Positions 35,480 to 46,814 of a stretch of DNA of 64,000 nucleotides are shown here, one piece after another. The notes beneath the pieces are model-generated. The model saw only the letters and a list, made by a program, of their open reading frames with translations. It was not told the DNA's origin and searched no databases. Both the position numbers and the translations under genes were made by a program. Origin of the DNA: Microthyrium microscopicum (lineage: Eukaryota; Ascomycota; Dothideomycetes; Microthyriales; Microthyriaceae); contig MU004239.1 in NCBI GenBank assembly GCA_010405405.1, positions 1,042,713 to 1,106,712 of the forward strand, in the 5' to 3' direction. Within the stretch, counting starts at the first letter, position 1. Every line of letters starts with the position of its first letter.

Positions 35480-37036
35480 CTAGGCGTCAGGATCATCGTC
35501 GGCGTCAAAAAAGAAGGAACCAGGACATGTTGATTTTCGCGGATCTGGACCTGCATGTTCTCCCCTCTGGCTGTCCAGCGGATACCCTCCACCACCTCCA
35601 CGACCCGAAACTTCGACTTCTAGGCTGTGACGAGCTAGAATCTCCATGCTGAGGGCCTTTCTTGTCGAGCGGGAGGCTCTGTTGGGCCAGTTCCAGCTGC
35701 CGCCGCTCTTACTGTTGTCAAACACTATGGGGGGCAACACCATCTCCCTATCACGATCCATTCTACTACGCCGAGAAAATGCGAATCTACTCAGCCGGTG
35801 CTTTTTTTCGGGTTTGGGGAGTCCGCCAGTGATTCTTACGGTGTACCCAAGGCCGTCAAGGGCAATGCCTTCAACATCGATATCTCTTGAGTAGGTGTTC
35901 TGGGCGTCAGAGAATTTGTCGGCATAGCTGTCCACTGTGGTTGTGGCATAAGTCTGAAAGTACTTCCTTTCGTGACTAGCTTGCCTATTTTTGCGGATCA
36001 CTCGGCTGATGGGATTTTCTTTGCGAAGCAGACGGCCTATTACTGGTCGAATCGCTGGCATGGAAGCGCAAATCTGTTCCCAGGGATTAGGGACGATCAA
36101 CCAAGATATAGATACTACAGGATTTCTTACCATCGCGACGGAGATCTCCACTTCGGAGCAAATCCAATGAGGCGCGGCCCACCAGCTTAGATCGTCAGTG
36201 TTGAAGAGTGTCCATACATAATATGTTCTAAAGGATCCAACCACACTGACGAGGAATCCCGCGCAGAGCAAAACAATAATCCCCCATTTCTGCTTGGTGT
36301 AGGTACCCAACCTAACGATAATGGGGATTGGAAGTGCCGCAACAACAACTTCCGAAAATGTGTTGACAGCCGAAAGAATGGTATCTGCAAGTCCTTCGTC
36401 GAGACAGGTTCCCTTAGGAGGCCAGGCCCAATACTGGTCGATAGGTATACAGGCGAATATATCAGTACCCAGAAAACACAAGTATAGGCTGACAACAAAA
36501 GCCATTGTGGCGTGGACCGCCCAACGATAGTTTCTCATCTCCATGTGATCCAGAAGTCGATAGTAGAGAAACAGCAACGATATACGGACGCATGTCGAGC
36601 TTGTTATCCAAAATATTTTGCAAACGAAGACAGTTTTAGCACCGGCTACAGCATGTTAAACTTGCTTTCCAAATGTTGAGAGCTTACTGACGGACTAGGA
36701 ACGAGAATTTGGTATCCCACATATGGCGATCCCACCAAAACTTGTCATACCCCCAAAAGACGGTAGCGACATCAGCCATACCAAAAATCTGTGGCGATTA
36801 GCACACTGCCAGAAGAGTTGCTATATTGGACCTACCCAGGCGAGGAGAATGAACACATCGTCTGCACCAAACCATCTTCGTATAAAAGCGCGGGTATAAA
36901 GCCTGATCCATACTGTTATTGTCGCCAGAAAGAAGAATGTGCTATTGATAAAGTATATCTCTGGGCCTCGCTTCACTGGATCAATGAAGTTTGGTGTTGG
37001 CCATTTGGTCATCACTTCGGGGTGTCTGAACTTCAT
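35480..37036 (-). CDS. Fungal rhodopsin-domain (PTH11-like) integral membrane protein
   Basis: Four exons, 37036-36836, 36788-36692, 36645-36131 and 36073-35480, give 468 residues. The first ~290 residues form a seven-helix membrane region typical of the large fungal rhodopsin-domain family (PF20684), with motifs RRWFGADDVFILLAW, YWAWPPKGTC, EVEISVAM and ICASMPAIRP. The remaining ~180 residues are a polar cytosolic tail rich in Ser, Arg and Lys. Related proteins are often called PTH11-like receptors; ligand and signalling are unknown for most, and no CFEM domain is present here. Intron 3 (36130-36074) is 57 nt with no stop, so an unspliced ORF reads through it and would insert 19 residues into the conserved helix; splicing restores EISVAMICASMPAIRP. 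Exon 2 ends at a GTCAGT donor chosen to keep the frame. Confidence 0.85.
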
Positions 37037-38905
37037 CTTGGATATAAGAGTGCCAGGAATGAACGCACGTCCGGGTTAGATCACAGAGAGATCGAAGAAA
37101 AGGGCCGAATGGGCTTAATTATAATCTTATACTAACATACCCTGTGAACCAGGAACCAACCCAACGGCATGCACTATTTATGCAAAGCCAACACGCGAAA
37201 CCATTATATCGTTCCGCCTATTCTGCATCTTGATGATCAGGCTGCAGAGCCGATTGCAAGCTGTATGCGGTTTGGACGCAGTAAGTTGCCAAACGTGGCT
37301 ACAGGCTCAATGACTCGTGCAGATGGGCGTAGCGTACACCCAATTTTCTGCTAGATGCAGCTTGGCCTCGTTTCTTCGGCCTCAGCATCTTGTTATTGGA
37401 GCAAATGCTTTCCAATATGTCTTCTCTCCCATGAACTGTACGTATGAACCAGGGTCATATACAAGGGACCTTGATAACCAATTACGATGCTGGGAGGATT
37501 GTATGGGGAGCTATAAGGAAGTATAGGGTAAGAAGCGATATCGTCTACTGCGACGGATTGTGATGGGATTGGAGAACTATGAGTCTAAGAACCCGCGTCG
37601 TTGAGTACTTGGATGTATGACATGAAGCTGCAAGAGAGTACTATAGATTGCATTTGCGATATAGGGACGATGGGAAGCTGAGTGTTGAGTGCAGTTTGAG
37701 GCAGTTGACTTTGTTAGGTCTGGTTCAGATATTCCGAAATGGATTAAGACTCACGACAGCACTTGGTTCTCCCGCCTCTTGATCGTCACCATCTCAAACG
37801 AACTGCATGAAGTCTGTTCTTCAGAGTTACTTACACATCAAACATTCTAATGCTCGCATCAGGCTCCCAATACCCTCTTCCTTGCTGAGTCTCGCCTGGC
37901 CGTTGACCGTTGACCGTTGACCCCCATTTTGACCTGGAGACATCGCGAACAAAAATTGATGCAACCCGCATTTACCCCGCAGAATGTTTCTCAAATACTG
38001 CAACCAACAAGTACACCATCAAACATCTTTCCAATCCTACAGTACTTGTACATGAAGACCCACTTACATTGGCGATGTACCGGCTGCTACTAACTGTTAG
38101 CTACAGCTTCATGCAAGCTATCAAACAAGCAACTTCCAACCACATTCTATCGTTAACAAATTGTCAATTAGCACCTCTGGCTATGGAGAAAGTAGTCTAT
38201 TCTGATTCCCTGGGACTGACTCGACTTGCGATCACCAGGGCAAGACAAAGACATGACTTTCGACAGTTTCTAACAGCTCCTAGAATATTATACTCGAGGT
38301 CGGCAAGGTGGCACAATTTCTCGGCAAATGCTGCCGTGACCAACTCCATGAGTCGTCAAACTATCCCATTGGATTTGACCTGTTCCCTCGGCTTTCCAAT
38401 CTTCTTCGAGGATTTACGCAAGGTCGAATGCGTGAAACGAATACAAGCGTCGTATTTATGCTCTTGAACTTTTTCGTCATATTCTCGCTCTGTCATTCGA
38501 CCGCCTTGCTATAACGCCCGATCGGTCTACTTTCCTTTCCACACCTCCTTCCATATGGCCAATTATTCATGCGTTGGCGTCCTAGGATTATATCAAGGCC
38601 CTTCGGAGACTATCCTCTGATTCGTGGAATACCGAGCTTCAGTCCAACCACCAACCTATCTTCCTGCTGTCAAATCTCTGGAGATTTTTGTCCGAGTCAA
38701 GGGTTCAAACTCCTAGGATTCACGGTTTTTTCCGGTGAACCATTCTCTTGGCAATACTCTCACCAAAATGCCTGGATTGGGAACTTGCTACCCGATATTG
38801 ATTTCATAAGAGGCAGTGTTACGCAAGTTCATCGAGGCTTACGGCAAGTCACTCCTCAAAAAGCGCAATCAGGACATAAAGCAGATTGATATTAGTATCA
38901 TGGAG
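37037..38905. other. Long intergenic region
   Basis: About 1.9 kb. A plus-strand open frame at 37910-38467 has no ATG near its start and no recognisable motif, so I do not annotate it. A short tandem repeat at 37901-37921 is listed separately. It should hold the promoter of the rhodopsin-like gene. Confidence 0.5.
37901..37921 (+). repeat. Three tandem copies of CGTTGAC
   Basis: Three perfect copies of the 7-base unit CGTTGAC followed by CCCC. The unit contains TTGAC. It lies about 865 bp upstream of the rhodopsin-like gene start. A regulatory role is speculative. Confidence 0.7.
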
Positions 38906-41900
38906 CTACGCAATCCATTTGGATTCCGGGGGGCCAAGTCCTGTGGACTTGACTCCTCCAAAATCCACTACAATCTTCTTCAGTACCAGGCCAGCGTCAA
39001 GCAACTGAAGCTTCAAGGTGTGTTGCCCAGGCTGAATCGGTATCATGTTCTTGCTTTCCCAACGTTCCATGGTAACAGCCTTATCCCAGCCCGCCGGCAA
39101 GTCCCCCTTCACACCATCCTTGACTATTTGTACTCTCTTTGGTGTTTGCCCGTCCACAGCCACGGTGTATGCCATCGGGTTGTCAGGATCCGTGTTGAGA
39201 GAGGGTGCAAAGTAGACCGTGATGCTGCTGTTCGAGTAAGTCGTAAAGGAGAAAAATGGGATTGACAATATCGGTGCAGATTTCTCGGTGAGCGTCGATA
39301 TCGCTGATGGAGCCAATGTCACACCATATTCTGATATTCCCAGATATCTTGGTGAAGCTGCCTCTTCGACGTCCTTAGCTCTGGATGTCCATTCTTCGTC
39401 TCCTTTAGATGGACCCTGCAATAATTCAGGTAACTTCCATGGTTCATACGAAATATATCCATCAGCTTCTATAGCTCCTTTAGTACCCGAAGGAGCTTGA
39501 GCGCTGTTGTATGGTAGGTGCACCGTAGTGGTATCATTTTTGCCGTCTACGGTTCCAATGATCGTGATGGTAGTATTTCCAGACGTCTTGCTGAGTTTAC
39601 TCCAATCAATATCCACGAATACTTTGACACTGGAACCTTCTCCATTGACTGGCAGTTCACCCGATCGCTCAGAGAGCTTAACAAATGGTTCCGCTTTGAT
39701 CTCATATGACACATCAGCAATTGCTGTAGAGAATACCTCAATCCAACGTCGGGACTGGCTATATGGCGACAGCTGTGGTAGAATCTTGGGGTCGTTGTTG
39801 GCGCCATCATCAGGCATTGGTCCGACAGCAGGTGAACCTTCAGCCATAACTCGGATGTTGCCATTCAGCCCCGGCTCCAAGGTTTGAACATAGTGAAGTG
39901 GTGGTGTATACTGGCGCATAGGTTGTTGCCTTGATCTGGTCAGTCACATCATATCCAATGAACAGCTTCAACTTACCATGAGGAATATCCAAAGTGAGTC
40001 TGATCCATCATATGGCTCCATTTACCGTTTAGTAACTCATTATACTGCTTGCTCAGTATATGATCCCGACCGAATGCTTTTCTCACTTCATCGGCCAACC
40101 AGTTTGCGTAATTTCGTCCTTGAAGAGCATGAAGCCTATTCTTTCCAGCCAATATCATGGTCTTGTGAAAGTTTTCTCCGGCTACAATTGGATGGTGTAT
40201 GGTCTGGAAGTATGTCGCTTTGGCGCTCTCTTGAACGCTCTTATAGACCTCGCTCGACTCATCAACCAACTCTTTCCACGAAGCCATGACTCTATCCGCT
40301 TCATCATAGTGACTGACGCTCCATGTGTCTGGCTCGACGAGTTCGAACTTTCGCTGACCAGCTAGAACCGAAAATCTTGCTGCGATTCTCGCAATATCTT
40401 TGGCTTCATCAGTCCCGAACTCGCGATCAGCCCAAGCTGTTAGCCACGGTACTGGATCTGCTTCCCATCGATTGATGTCGTAGGCCATATCCAAGACGTG
40501 GTTGATAGGTATTTCCAGGGGCTTCAGATCACCGACATTGACGACCCAAATGTCTCGCGCATTTTTAGCATGAGCTAGATGGATTTGATGCCATGTCTTT
40601 TGCAGTATTACCGTATTAATCTTACGCTCATCAGTATCTTCAACCTCACGTTGATCAACTGCGACTTACCCATTTATAATTACGTGGATCGCCAACATAG
40701 TCGAAATGCTAAAACAAATCAGTCAACGTCTGCAACACCAAGAACCAAACTGACATAATAGACACCCGCACCACCAGTCCGATTATTATCCTTCGCATTT
40801 GGCAACCGTCTGATGTTCCCCCAATTATCATCCGCCCACAATAACACCACATCATCCGGCACCCTCATTCCCGCCTCATAATACCCCTGAACCTCCTTAT
40901 ACAGACACCAACTCTGCGGCACACCAGTCATATTCAAGTCCTTCAAAATCGCCCTCTCCGACGCGACAATCTCCTCTAGCACACTCGTCTCCACATCCGC
41001 ACTCATCGGCGTATCATGGCTCCCTCGCATCCCAATCGTGAACAACGTCTCATACGGCTTCGCTCGCTCCGCACCCTCCTTCAAAAACGGCTCCACGCGC
41101 GCGCGATTGCTCTTCCAATTCCATGCACCTGCGCCGCGCACATTCCACTCCTTCGTCGAACGCGCCATGGGTTCCGTATGGCTCGTCCCCATCACGATCC
41201 CGTACTCGTCTGCGCGTGCCTGGCTGCGCTTATCATCGACTGCAAACTGTCCATCCCACATGGCGGGGTACAACAAGTTTGCGCGCAGTCGTAGGAGTAG
41301 TTCGAAAATGGTGGCGTAAAAGTCTGCGTTCATGGCGGCAGCTCCGTTGGGCAACGTGCCGTATTTGGCGCGTACCCAGCCAGAGAGCGCAGGCGCTTCG
41401 TCATTGAGGAAGATCCCGCGGTACTTGATGGAGGGTGGGCCGTTGATTGTGTTGGTGCGTGGGACGGTGTAGATGGCGGAGTGCCGCTTGGTGGGCACGT
41501 CGGCCCAGAAGTGCCATGGGGAGACGCCGATTTGCTCGCTGATGGAGTAGAGGCCGAAGATGGTGCCGCGTTTGTCGGAGCCGGCTATGAGGAGGGCACT
41601 AGGAATGCCGGGGAGGGGAGATTGGACGATGGTGGTTAGGTAGGTCTCCCATTGCCCGCGGATGGCAGTTGTGGTGTTGAGTGTGAAGAGGAGACGGTCT
41701 ACGAGGGCCGATTTCCCGATGGTGCCAGCGATGATCACTCCCGGGCTTTTTGTGGTCGCGTTGCTGTGAAGGACGGTACCGTTGAGGCCGGTTACTCGAC
41801 CAAAGTCGTGGGCTAGATCGTTGGCGGTGCGGATTACACCTTTCCAGTCGGATTCTTCCACAAGAATTTGCACTGGTGTGGAAGAGTCCGCCAATCTGAG

Positions 41901-42002
41901 AGATCCGGAGGAGGGTTCAAAGGCAATTACCGGTGTCTGGCCCAAGCCCAGTACTGAAATGGTCCGGGCAAGCAATAGTAGAATTCCAAAAGTCCTCATC
42001 AT
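38906..42002 (-). CDS. Glycoside hydrolase family 115 (xylan alpha-glucuronidase)
   Basis: Four exons, 42002-40755, 40708-40670 (39 nt), 40620-39977 and 39929-38906, give 984 residues. A signal peptide (MMRTFGILLLLARTISVLG) indicates secretion. Motifs of GH115 are present: SPWHFWADVP, KYRGIFLNDEAPALSGW, YPAMWDG, MGTSHTEPMARS, VVLLWADDNWGNIRRLP and WVVNVGDLKPLEIP. GH115 enzymes remove (4-O-methyl)-glucuronic acid side chains from glucuronoxylan, so the role is plant-hemicellulose breakdown outside the cell. The length and domain order (N-terminal domain, catalytic domain, helical domain, C-terminal beta domain ending GLGPPESKWIA) look complete. The second exon encodes only 13 residues (HFDYVGDPRNYKW). 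A second ATG directly follows the first. It lies 275 bp downstream of an isochorismatase-like gene on the same strand. Confidence 0.93.
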
Positions 42003-42277
42003 GAACCAGCAATCTACTGTGACAGGAGCAGCGATTGACGCTTACATGGCCAAATCGAGGTGTGCACGATATTTTGTAGAAAAGCTATCGTCTCTATATT
42101 TATTCCGTTTCCAAATAACGTAAGGAAATTATCAAGTCCAAGCTCATACTGTCCCAGGTTTAGATACTGTGAAGTAATGAGTGTTAATATATCAACAATT
42201 GCCCTGACGCGGCTCAGCCTTACTCTCAGCCTCATACCCAACAACACCAATTCCATCACAACATACAACCATCACGC

Positions 42278-43150
42278 CTATTTCCCCAACCCATCAACCG
42301 CATCCCTCAAAGCCTTACAATCACTAACCATCCCCCAAACCTTCCTACAATTAAACTCCACCATCTCCTTCGCATACCCCGGACTAGTAGTCGCAACCCC
42401 ATCCCTCAACAGCACCGTATCAAACCCCCAATCCGCCGCATCCGTCAAACTAGTATAAACACACTGATCAGTATTAACCCCCGTAAACAACAACGTCTTC
42501 AACCCCTTTTCCCTCAACCATTTCACCACCGGTGCACCCTCTCCTTTCCAAAATCCACTAATCCGATCCTTATCGAATACCACATCGCCCTTCTCACCAC
42601 CACGATTCGCTTGATACGATTCCTCAAGAGCTCCATATAATCGACTATTCCACGCGCCCTTGCATAACCGTCGTCCAACTTCGACTTCTTTCCCGCCGAT
42701 GGTGACGCTGCCCATATCATCACCTAAGCCCTTACCCGCGCTCTCGCGGATGGCGGTGCTGATTACACCGTCGGGGGCGTTGAAGTTCATGGTAAAACAG
42801 CGGTGCACAAGCGGTGGCATAATATCCAGATCCTCATCGCTCAATCCCCAATTAACCCATACCACCTGCACTCCTGCCTTTCGGACAGCAGGTAATGTCG
42901 CGAGAAGTTCTTCACCGGCGGCGATACCAGCACTGGTGGGTGAGTTGCCGAGCGCTGGATGCAGGAAGTAATTCTGCATGTCGATCACTACGACGGCGGT
43001 CTGCGCTGGGTCGAGAGCAAGGGGTGCGGTGGTAGTACCCAGGGTGAGTTTTTTGGCGGAGGACGTTGGGTGGAAGTCATAGCCAGTTGATGGATTGAAG
43101 GTCCAGTGGTTTGGAGGTTTGCCGAGCGTGGTGGTTTCCTGGGAAGTCAT
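42278..43150 (-). CDS. Isochorismatase-like cysteine hydrolase
   Basis: Single-exon ORF of 290 residues starting at an ATG. The catalytic elements of the family are visible: Asp in TAVVVIDMQNYF, Lys in the central region (candidate VVFDKDRISGFWKG) and Cys in LLFTGVNTDQCVYTS. The extended N-terminus (about 50 residues, containing HWTFNPSTGYDFHP) is seen in fungal members. The family includes hydrolases acting on isochorismate, nicotinamide, ureidoacrylate and related amides; the substrate cannot be assigned here. The absence of a signal peptide suggests the cytosol. Secreted fungal relatives that affect host salicylate are known, but nothing here indicates that role. Confidence 0.88.
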   Translation of the reverse strand: MTSQETTTLGKPPNHWTFNPSTGYDFHPTSSAKKLTLGTTTAPLALDPAQTAVVVIDMQNYFLHPALGNSPTSAGIAAGEELLATLPAVRKAGVQVVWVNWGLSDEDLDIMPPLVHRCFTMNFNAPDGVISTAIRESAGKGLGDDMGSVTIGGKEVEVGRRLCKGAWNSRLYGALEESYQANRGGEKGDVVFDKDRISGFWKGEGAPVVKWLREKGLKTLLFTGVNTDQCVYTSLTDAADWGFDTVLLRDGVATTSPGYAKEMVEFNCRKVWGMVSDCKALRDAVDGLGK

Positions 43151-43662
43151 TGTGGTTGCAGGTTGGTGGTGGGTGTTTGGATTTGGCGAAATGTTGTATA
43201 TTTGGTGGACTGTGGTACTTCAAATGCTATTTCCTTGCTCTTATATTGGACGCGGGATTTGGTTGGAAGATTGGTATTGTATCTTACGGTGCAGTTGTGA
43301 TAAGCTATCTTGGATTTTCCGGGATGCTGAGCTAGGAAGAAGCTTGGTGTTTTACCAGTACGGGAATAAAAGATGGAATGAACTTCTAGCTGACAGCAGT
43401 AGTTCTTGCTACGAGCACGTACGACATTTACCAATATTCCATTTCATCTCCTGTCATATTTGATGACAAAACCCATAGTCTACATACTGATGGTTGACAA
43501 GAATACCCTTGATGTAGTTAGCAAAGTTAATGGGCACCGGATAACAGGAATTAAAACACACAAAACAAGCTCAAAGAATCGTATTGATACATAAAACAGC
43601 TCTATTAATGTAGAGAGAGACTAGAAGTGACAGGATATACCATATTCGTAGCCACAAGTCCG
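43151..43662. other. Intergenic region
   Basis: About 500 bp upstream of the isochorismatase-like gene. Only short frames; nothing recognised. Confidence 0.5.
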
Positions 43663-43887
43663 TCACTTTTTGCGACGGCCCTTCTTTTTCTGGCTCTTCT
43701 TTTTCTCCTGCTTCATGAGCTCCTCGCGCTGCCAACCTGACCACTCCCAACCAAAGCTAGGACATTCCATCGTGTCGTCGGCTTCAAAGCTAGGACATTC
43801 CATCATGTCGTCGGCTTCAGAGCTAGGACATTCCATTATGTCGTTGGCTTCAAAGCTAGGACATTCCATCATGTCGTTGGCTTTAGA
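43663..43887 (-). other. In-frame extension downstream of the histone deacetylase stop codon
   Basis: Immediately after the deacetylase TAG (43890-43888), the same frame stays open for about 74 codons to a stop near 43663. It encodes four copies of an 11-residue unit (ECPSFEANDIM-like), then FGWEWSGWQREELMKQ and a strongly basic end (KKKSQKKKGRRKK). The composition is protein-like. It could be an old C-terminus cut off by a nonsense mutation, a readthrough extension, or a chance result of the repeat. Confidence 0.45.
43755..43886 (+). repeat. Four tandem copies of a 33-bp unit
   Basis: Copies start at 43755, 43788, 43821 and 43854 (unit begins AGCTAGGACATTCCATC). They differ by a few bases. 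The unit length is a multiple of three, so each copy adds 11 codons in the deacetylase frame, directly beyond its stop codon. Confidence 0.9.
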
Positions 43888-45969
43888 CTATTCCGCCTTG
43901 ACTTCAGCGCCGGGATCTGGCTTGGGACTCTCCTTCTTTTCCGATGGCGGCACACTAGGATCTTTGACAGCTTCCTCGGCCTCTTTGATTTCTACTGTTG
44001 GTTCTTCTATTGGCGCAATGTCCATCTCAACATCCTCATCGAGGTCTTCGGCTGGAACAGCTGCTGGTACTGCCGGCACAGGATGCGGCGCGGGAGGGGG
44101 AGATAGAGGTGGTGTGGGATGGAGTTGTTCTGCTGGCGCGGTTGTATCTTCTATTGTAGGCGCCACAGTAGGTTGATTTGAAGCTGACGCTGATGCTGGT
44201 GTCTCTGCTGGTTCGGGTGCCTCGTCGTCCTCCAAACCGTCGTCGAGGTCCATTTTATCGCCCGAATCGTCATCTGCCTCTGGTGCTGGTATCGGCGTTG
44301 CCTTGCTGGAAGCCTTGGCCGAAGCGACTGGAGGATTTGAAGATTCTGATGCAGCATCCTCCTCATCTTCATTGTCTCCATTGATTTCATCATCTGCATC
44401 GTCATTACCAGTGCCATTAGCCCCAGTCATGGTTACGTCAATGTCATCATCAGCAATACCAGGTTCCGCGGCGTGAGGATTGGGAAAATCAGTAATTCGT
44501 GTGCGCTTGGGCACTGGACGTCGAAGATCATCCATCTCCTCATCGCTATCTTCAAACTCATCGTCTCGCTGAATACGTTGATCCAAAGCTCGTTCTGAGT
44601 TGCGAACATCAGGATGTCGGTCTGCATCTTCATCGTCTTCTTCATCTTCAATATCACTGTGTGGATCTCGTGGAGTAGCTATTTGTTGATGCCCAGGCTT
44701 TCCAGTAAGGCGGATATTTTCAACTACAGATTTCGTCATCTTTTCCAGATACTCTTGATTATTGCTGTTATCCATGTTAGAAGGCCGAACGTCAAGTTCG
44801 TAGTCTGGGCAGAAATACTGAAACAGTTAGTAATGATCTTTTTACCAAATACTGTGAACTTACTTCGTAGTATTCGGTGAATGGAAGAGTGGTTGACATG
44901 GGCATATCAAGTAGTCTGCCTGTTTCGTATGCCCAAGTTCTTGCAACATTGCGCATTGTGTAGCCGCCTCCTCCAAGGACCAATGTAGGAATGTTGAAAC
45001 TCTTGACGTAGTCCACACAGTGAGCGTGACCCTTCATACTGAGGTTGAAACAGCCCAATCGATCGCCTGACAAGCTATCCCCACCGCATTGTAGTACTAC
45101 AGCTTGCGGATCATACGTTGACATGATCTCCTTGATGACTGGCACAAATATGCTAGCATAGGTATCGTCTGTGATGCCATCGCGTAGAGGGAAGTTGACA
45201 GAATGGTATTTTCCTTGGTGAATCCCGATGTCTCTAATTTCCCCAGTTCCTGGGAAGTATTCGCCGTATTTGTGGAAGGAAACGGTCATGACGCGATCGG
45301 TGGTGTAGAATGCCTCTTCAACGCCGTCGCCATGATGCACATCAATGTCGATATACAGGACCCGTTGATGATATCTAAGGAGCTCAATGATACCTAGTAC
45401 GATGTCTAAGCCTGTTAGCAGATGTCCGGCCTATGAAAGTATGCTCGGGGCTTACCGTTGATATAACAAAACCCACTGGCTTCGCTTTTCTTGGCGTGAT
45501 GAAGTCCACCAGCCCAATTGATTGCAATGTCGCACTTTTTGCGGTTCAACCGCGCAGCACCCTCCATGCTGCCACCCGCGCTGATTCCGCAGAATTCGAA
45601 TAAGCCATCAAACACTGGACAATCATCGCCAACATTATATTTTCCTTGTTCGCGTTGGAAGTTTTCTATGTTATCGGGAGTAACTTTTTGAAGAAATTCG
45701 ACATATTCGTCAGTATGAAATTGGGTCATTTCGTATTTCGTGGCTGGTTTCGCGCGGTATATTTCCATCTTCTTGTAGCAGCCATAATTCATAATAAGAG
45801 AGTGCGCTACCCGAATTCTGTGAGGTTTCATGGGATGACCTGCGGTATAGGCATAATTTCCTACATCGGAGTCGTAGAAATATGCGACAGTCTTCTTCTG
45901 GTTTGCGGTGCCATTGCGCAATGCGACGGAAGCGCCATCGACATCGATAGGGGCCACCCCGTTCACCAT
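43888..45969 (-). CDS. rpdA: Class I histone deacetylase (Rpd3/RpdA type)
   Basis: Three exons, 45969-45456, 45411-44864 and 44817-43888, give 663 residues. The catalytic domain (about 25-400) contains [37 protein letters not shown], the metal-site strand [15 protein letters not shown] and [14 protein letters not shown]. This is a zinc-dependent class I deacetylase acting on histone lysines in Rpd3/Sin3-type complexes. The C-terminal ~250 residues are an acidic, low-complexity extension rich in Asp, Glu, Pro and Ala, typical of filamentous-fungal RpdA rather than yeast Rpd3. The ORF ends at TAG 43890-43888, but the same frame continues into a repeat-encoded, basic segment (separate entry). 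In Aspergillus RpdA a C-terminal motif has been reported as essential, so the exact end matters. It is transcribed divergently from RPN11. Confidence 0.93.
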
Positions 45970-46814
45970 AATGGCGTTTATCGATCTCGGGTGTAGGAAT
46001 CAGACGTTGAAATATCCCAAAATGATTGAAGAGGATTTAAGGGATCCAAGAGTGTCAGTGGGAAAGTCTAGCAGCGATGGTTGTGGTGCTTGACGAAAAG
46101 ATGGCGGGGGAGAAGAGGAATTGTTTGGAGGATGGAAGGTTTACTGGCTGGAGATTTATATAGAATCTGGGGTAGCAGCGATTCCAATAGCGAGAAGCAA
46201 TTGGATTTGGTGAAAGAGACAACGGGAGTAGTGGAATGGGGGAGAAAAGGTTAAGAGCTGAGTCGAGGATCAAGAGAAGCAGAACGTTAGTTGAGACTGA
46301 GAGCAAGCAATAGTGCCAAGACATGCAAGCTCACAAGCTGCTGGAAAGAGCTCTCCAGCTTCAAAATAACCGACCCACCGCGTGTCACACTCCCATTAAC
46401 CACAGTATTGGTAAGAACACCTTCTAGATCAAATCGCATAGTTACCAACATCCTTGTAAGCGAATTATGCGGTTGATGCCAAATAAAATAATACATCATA
46501 TACGTTATGCAGCGAATGTTAGCGTTCTAAACACAATAGGAACAAAAGGGTCGCTGATTTTAACGCGATATGTTAAGAGTTGTGGTTCCTGACTTTGGCG
46601 CTAAAGCTTCGGCCTGCGACGTCTTTCATTGGCCAATGTAAGCCCAGTAAATAGCCGCGAAGCTTCAAGATGTGAGGGTCTCGCAGCATCAACCAGGCCA
46701 GGCACAACAAGGTGCACGTAATCCCCAGCACCATACCAATTCCAAACTTTTCTTCATCACCCTCCATATCTCTCACATAAACCCTCATAGACATCTCCAT
46801 ACATCCCCGACAAC
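45970..46814. promoter_or_regulatory. Divergent promoter region HDAC / RPN11
   Basis: About 845 bp between two diverging start codons. A minus-strand ORF with an ATG at 46800 and one hydrophobic segment (VLGITCTLLCLAWLML) ends near 46573; I do not annotate it because it sits in the promoter and overlaps the RPN11 leader. Confidence 0.45.

Noticed and set aside
37910-38467. 186-codon plus-strand open frame
   Set aside because: It begins without an ATG, amino-acid composition is not protein-like and no motif is recognised.
38695-38725. GGTTCAAACTCC resembling a tRNA B box
   Set aside because: No matching A box at the right distance and no acceptor-stem pairing seen.
43670-44176. Plus-strand ORF with repeated LGHSIM motifs
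   Set aside because: It is the antisense shadow of the 33-bp repeat and the low-complexity deacetylase tail.
46573-46800. Minus-strand ORF of about 75 residues with a hydrophobic segment
   Set aside because: It lies in the divergent HDAC/RPN11 promoter, overlaps the RPN11 leader and matches no family; evidence is too thin.
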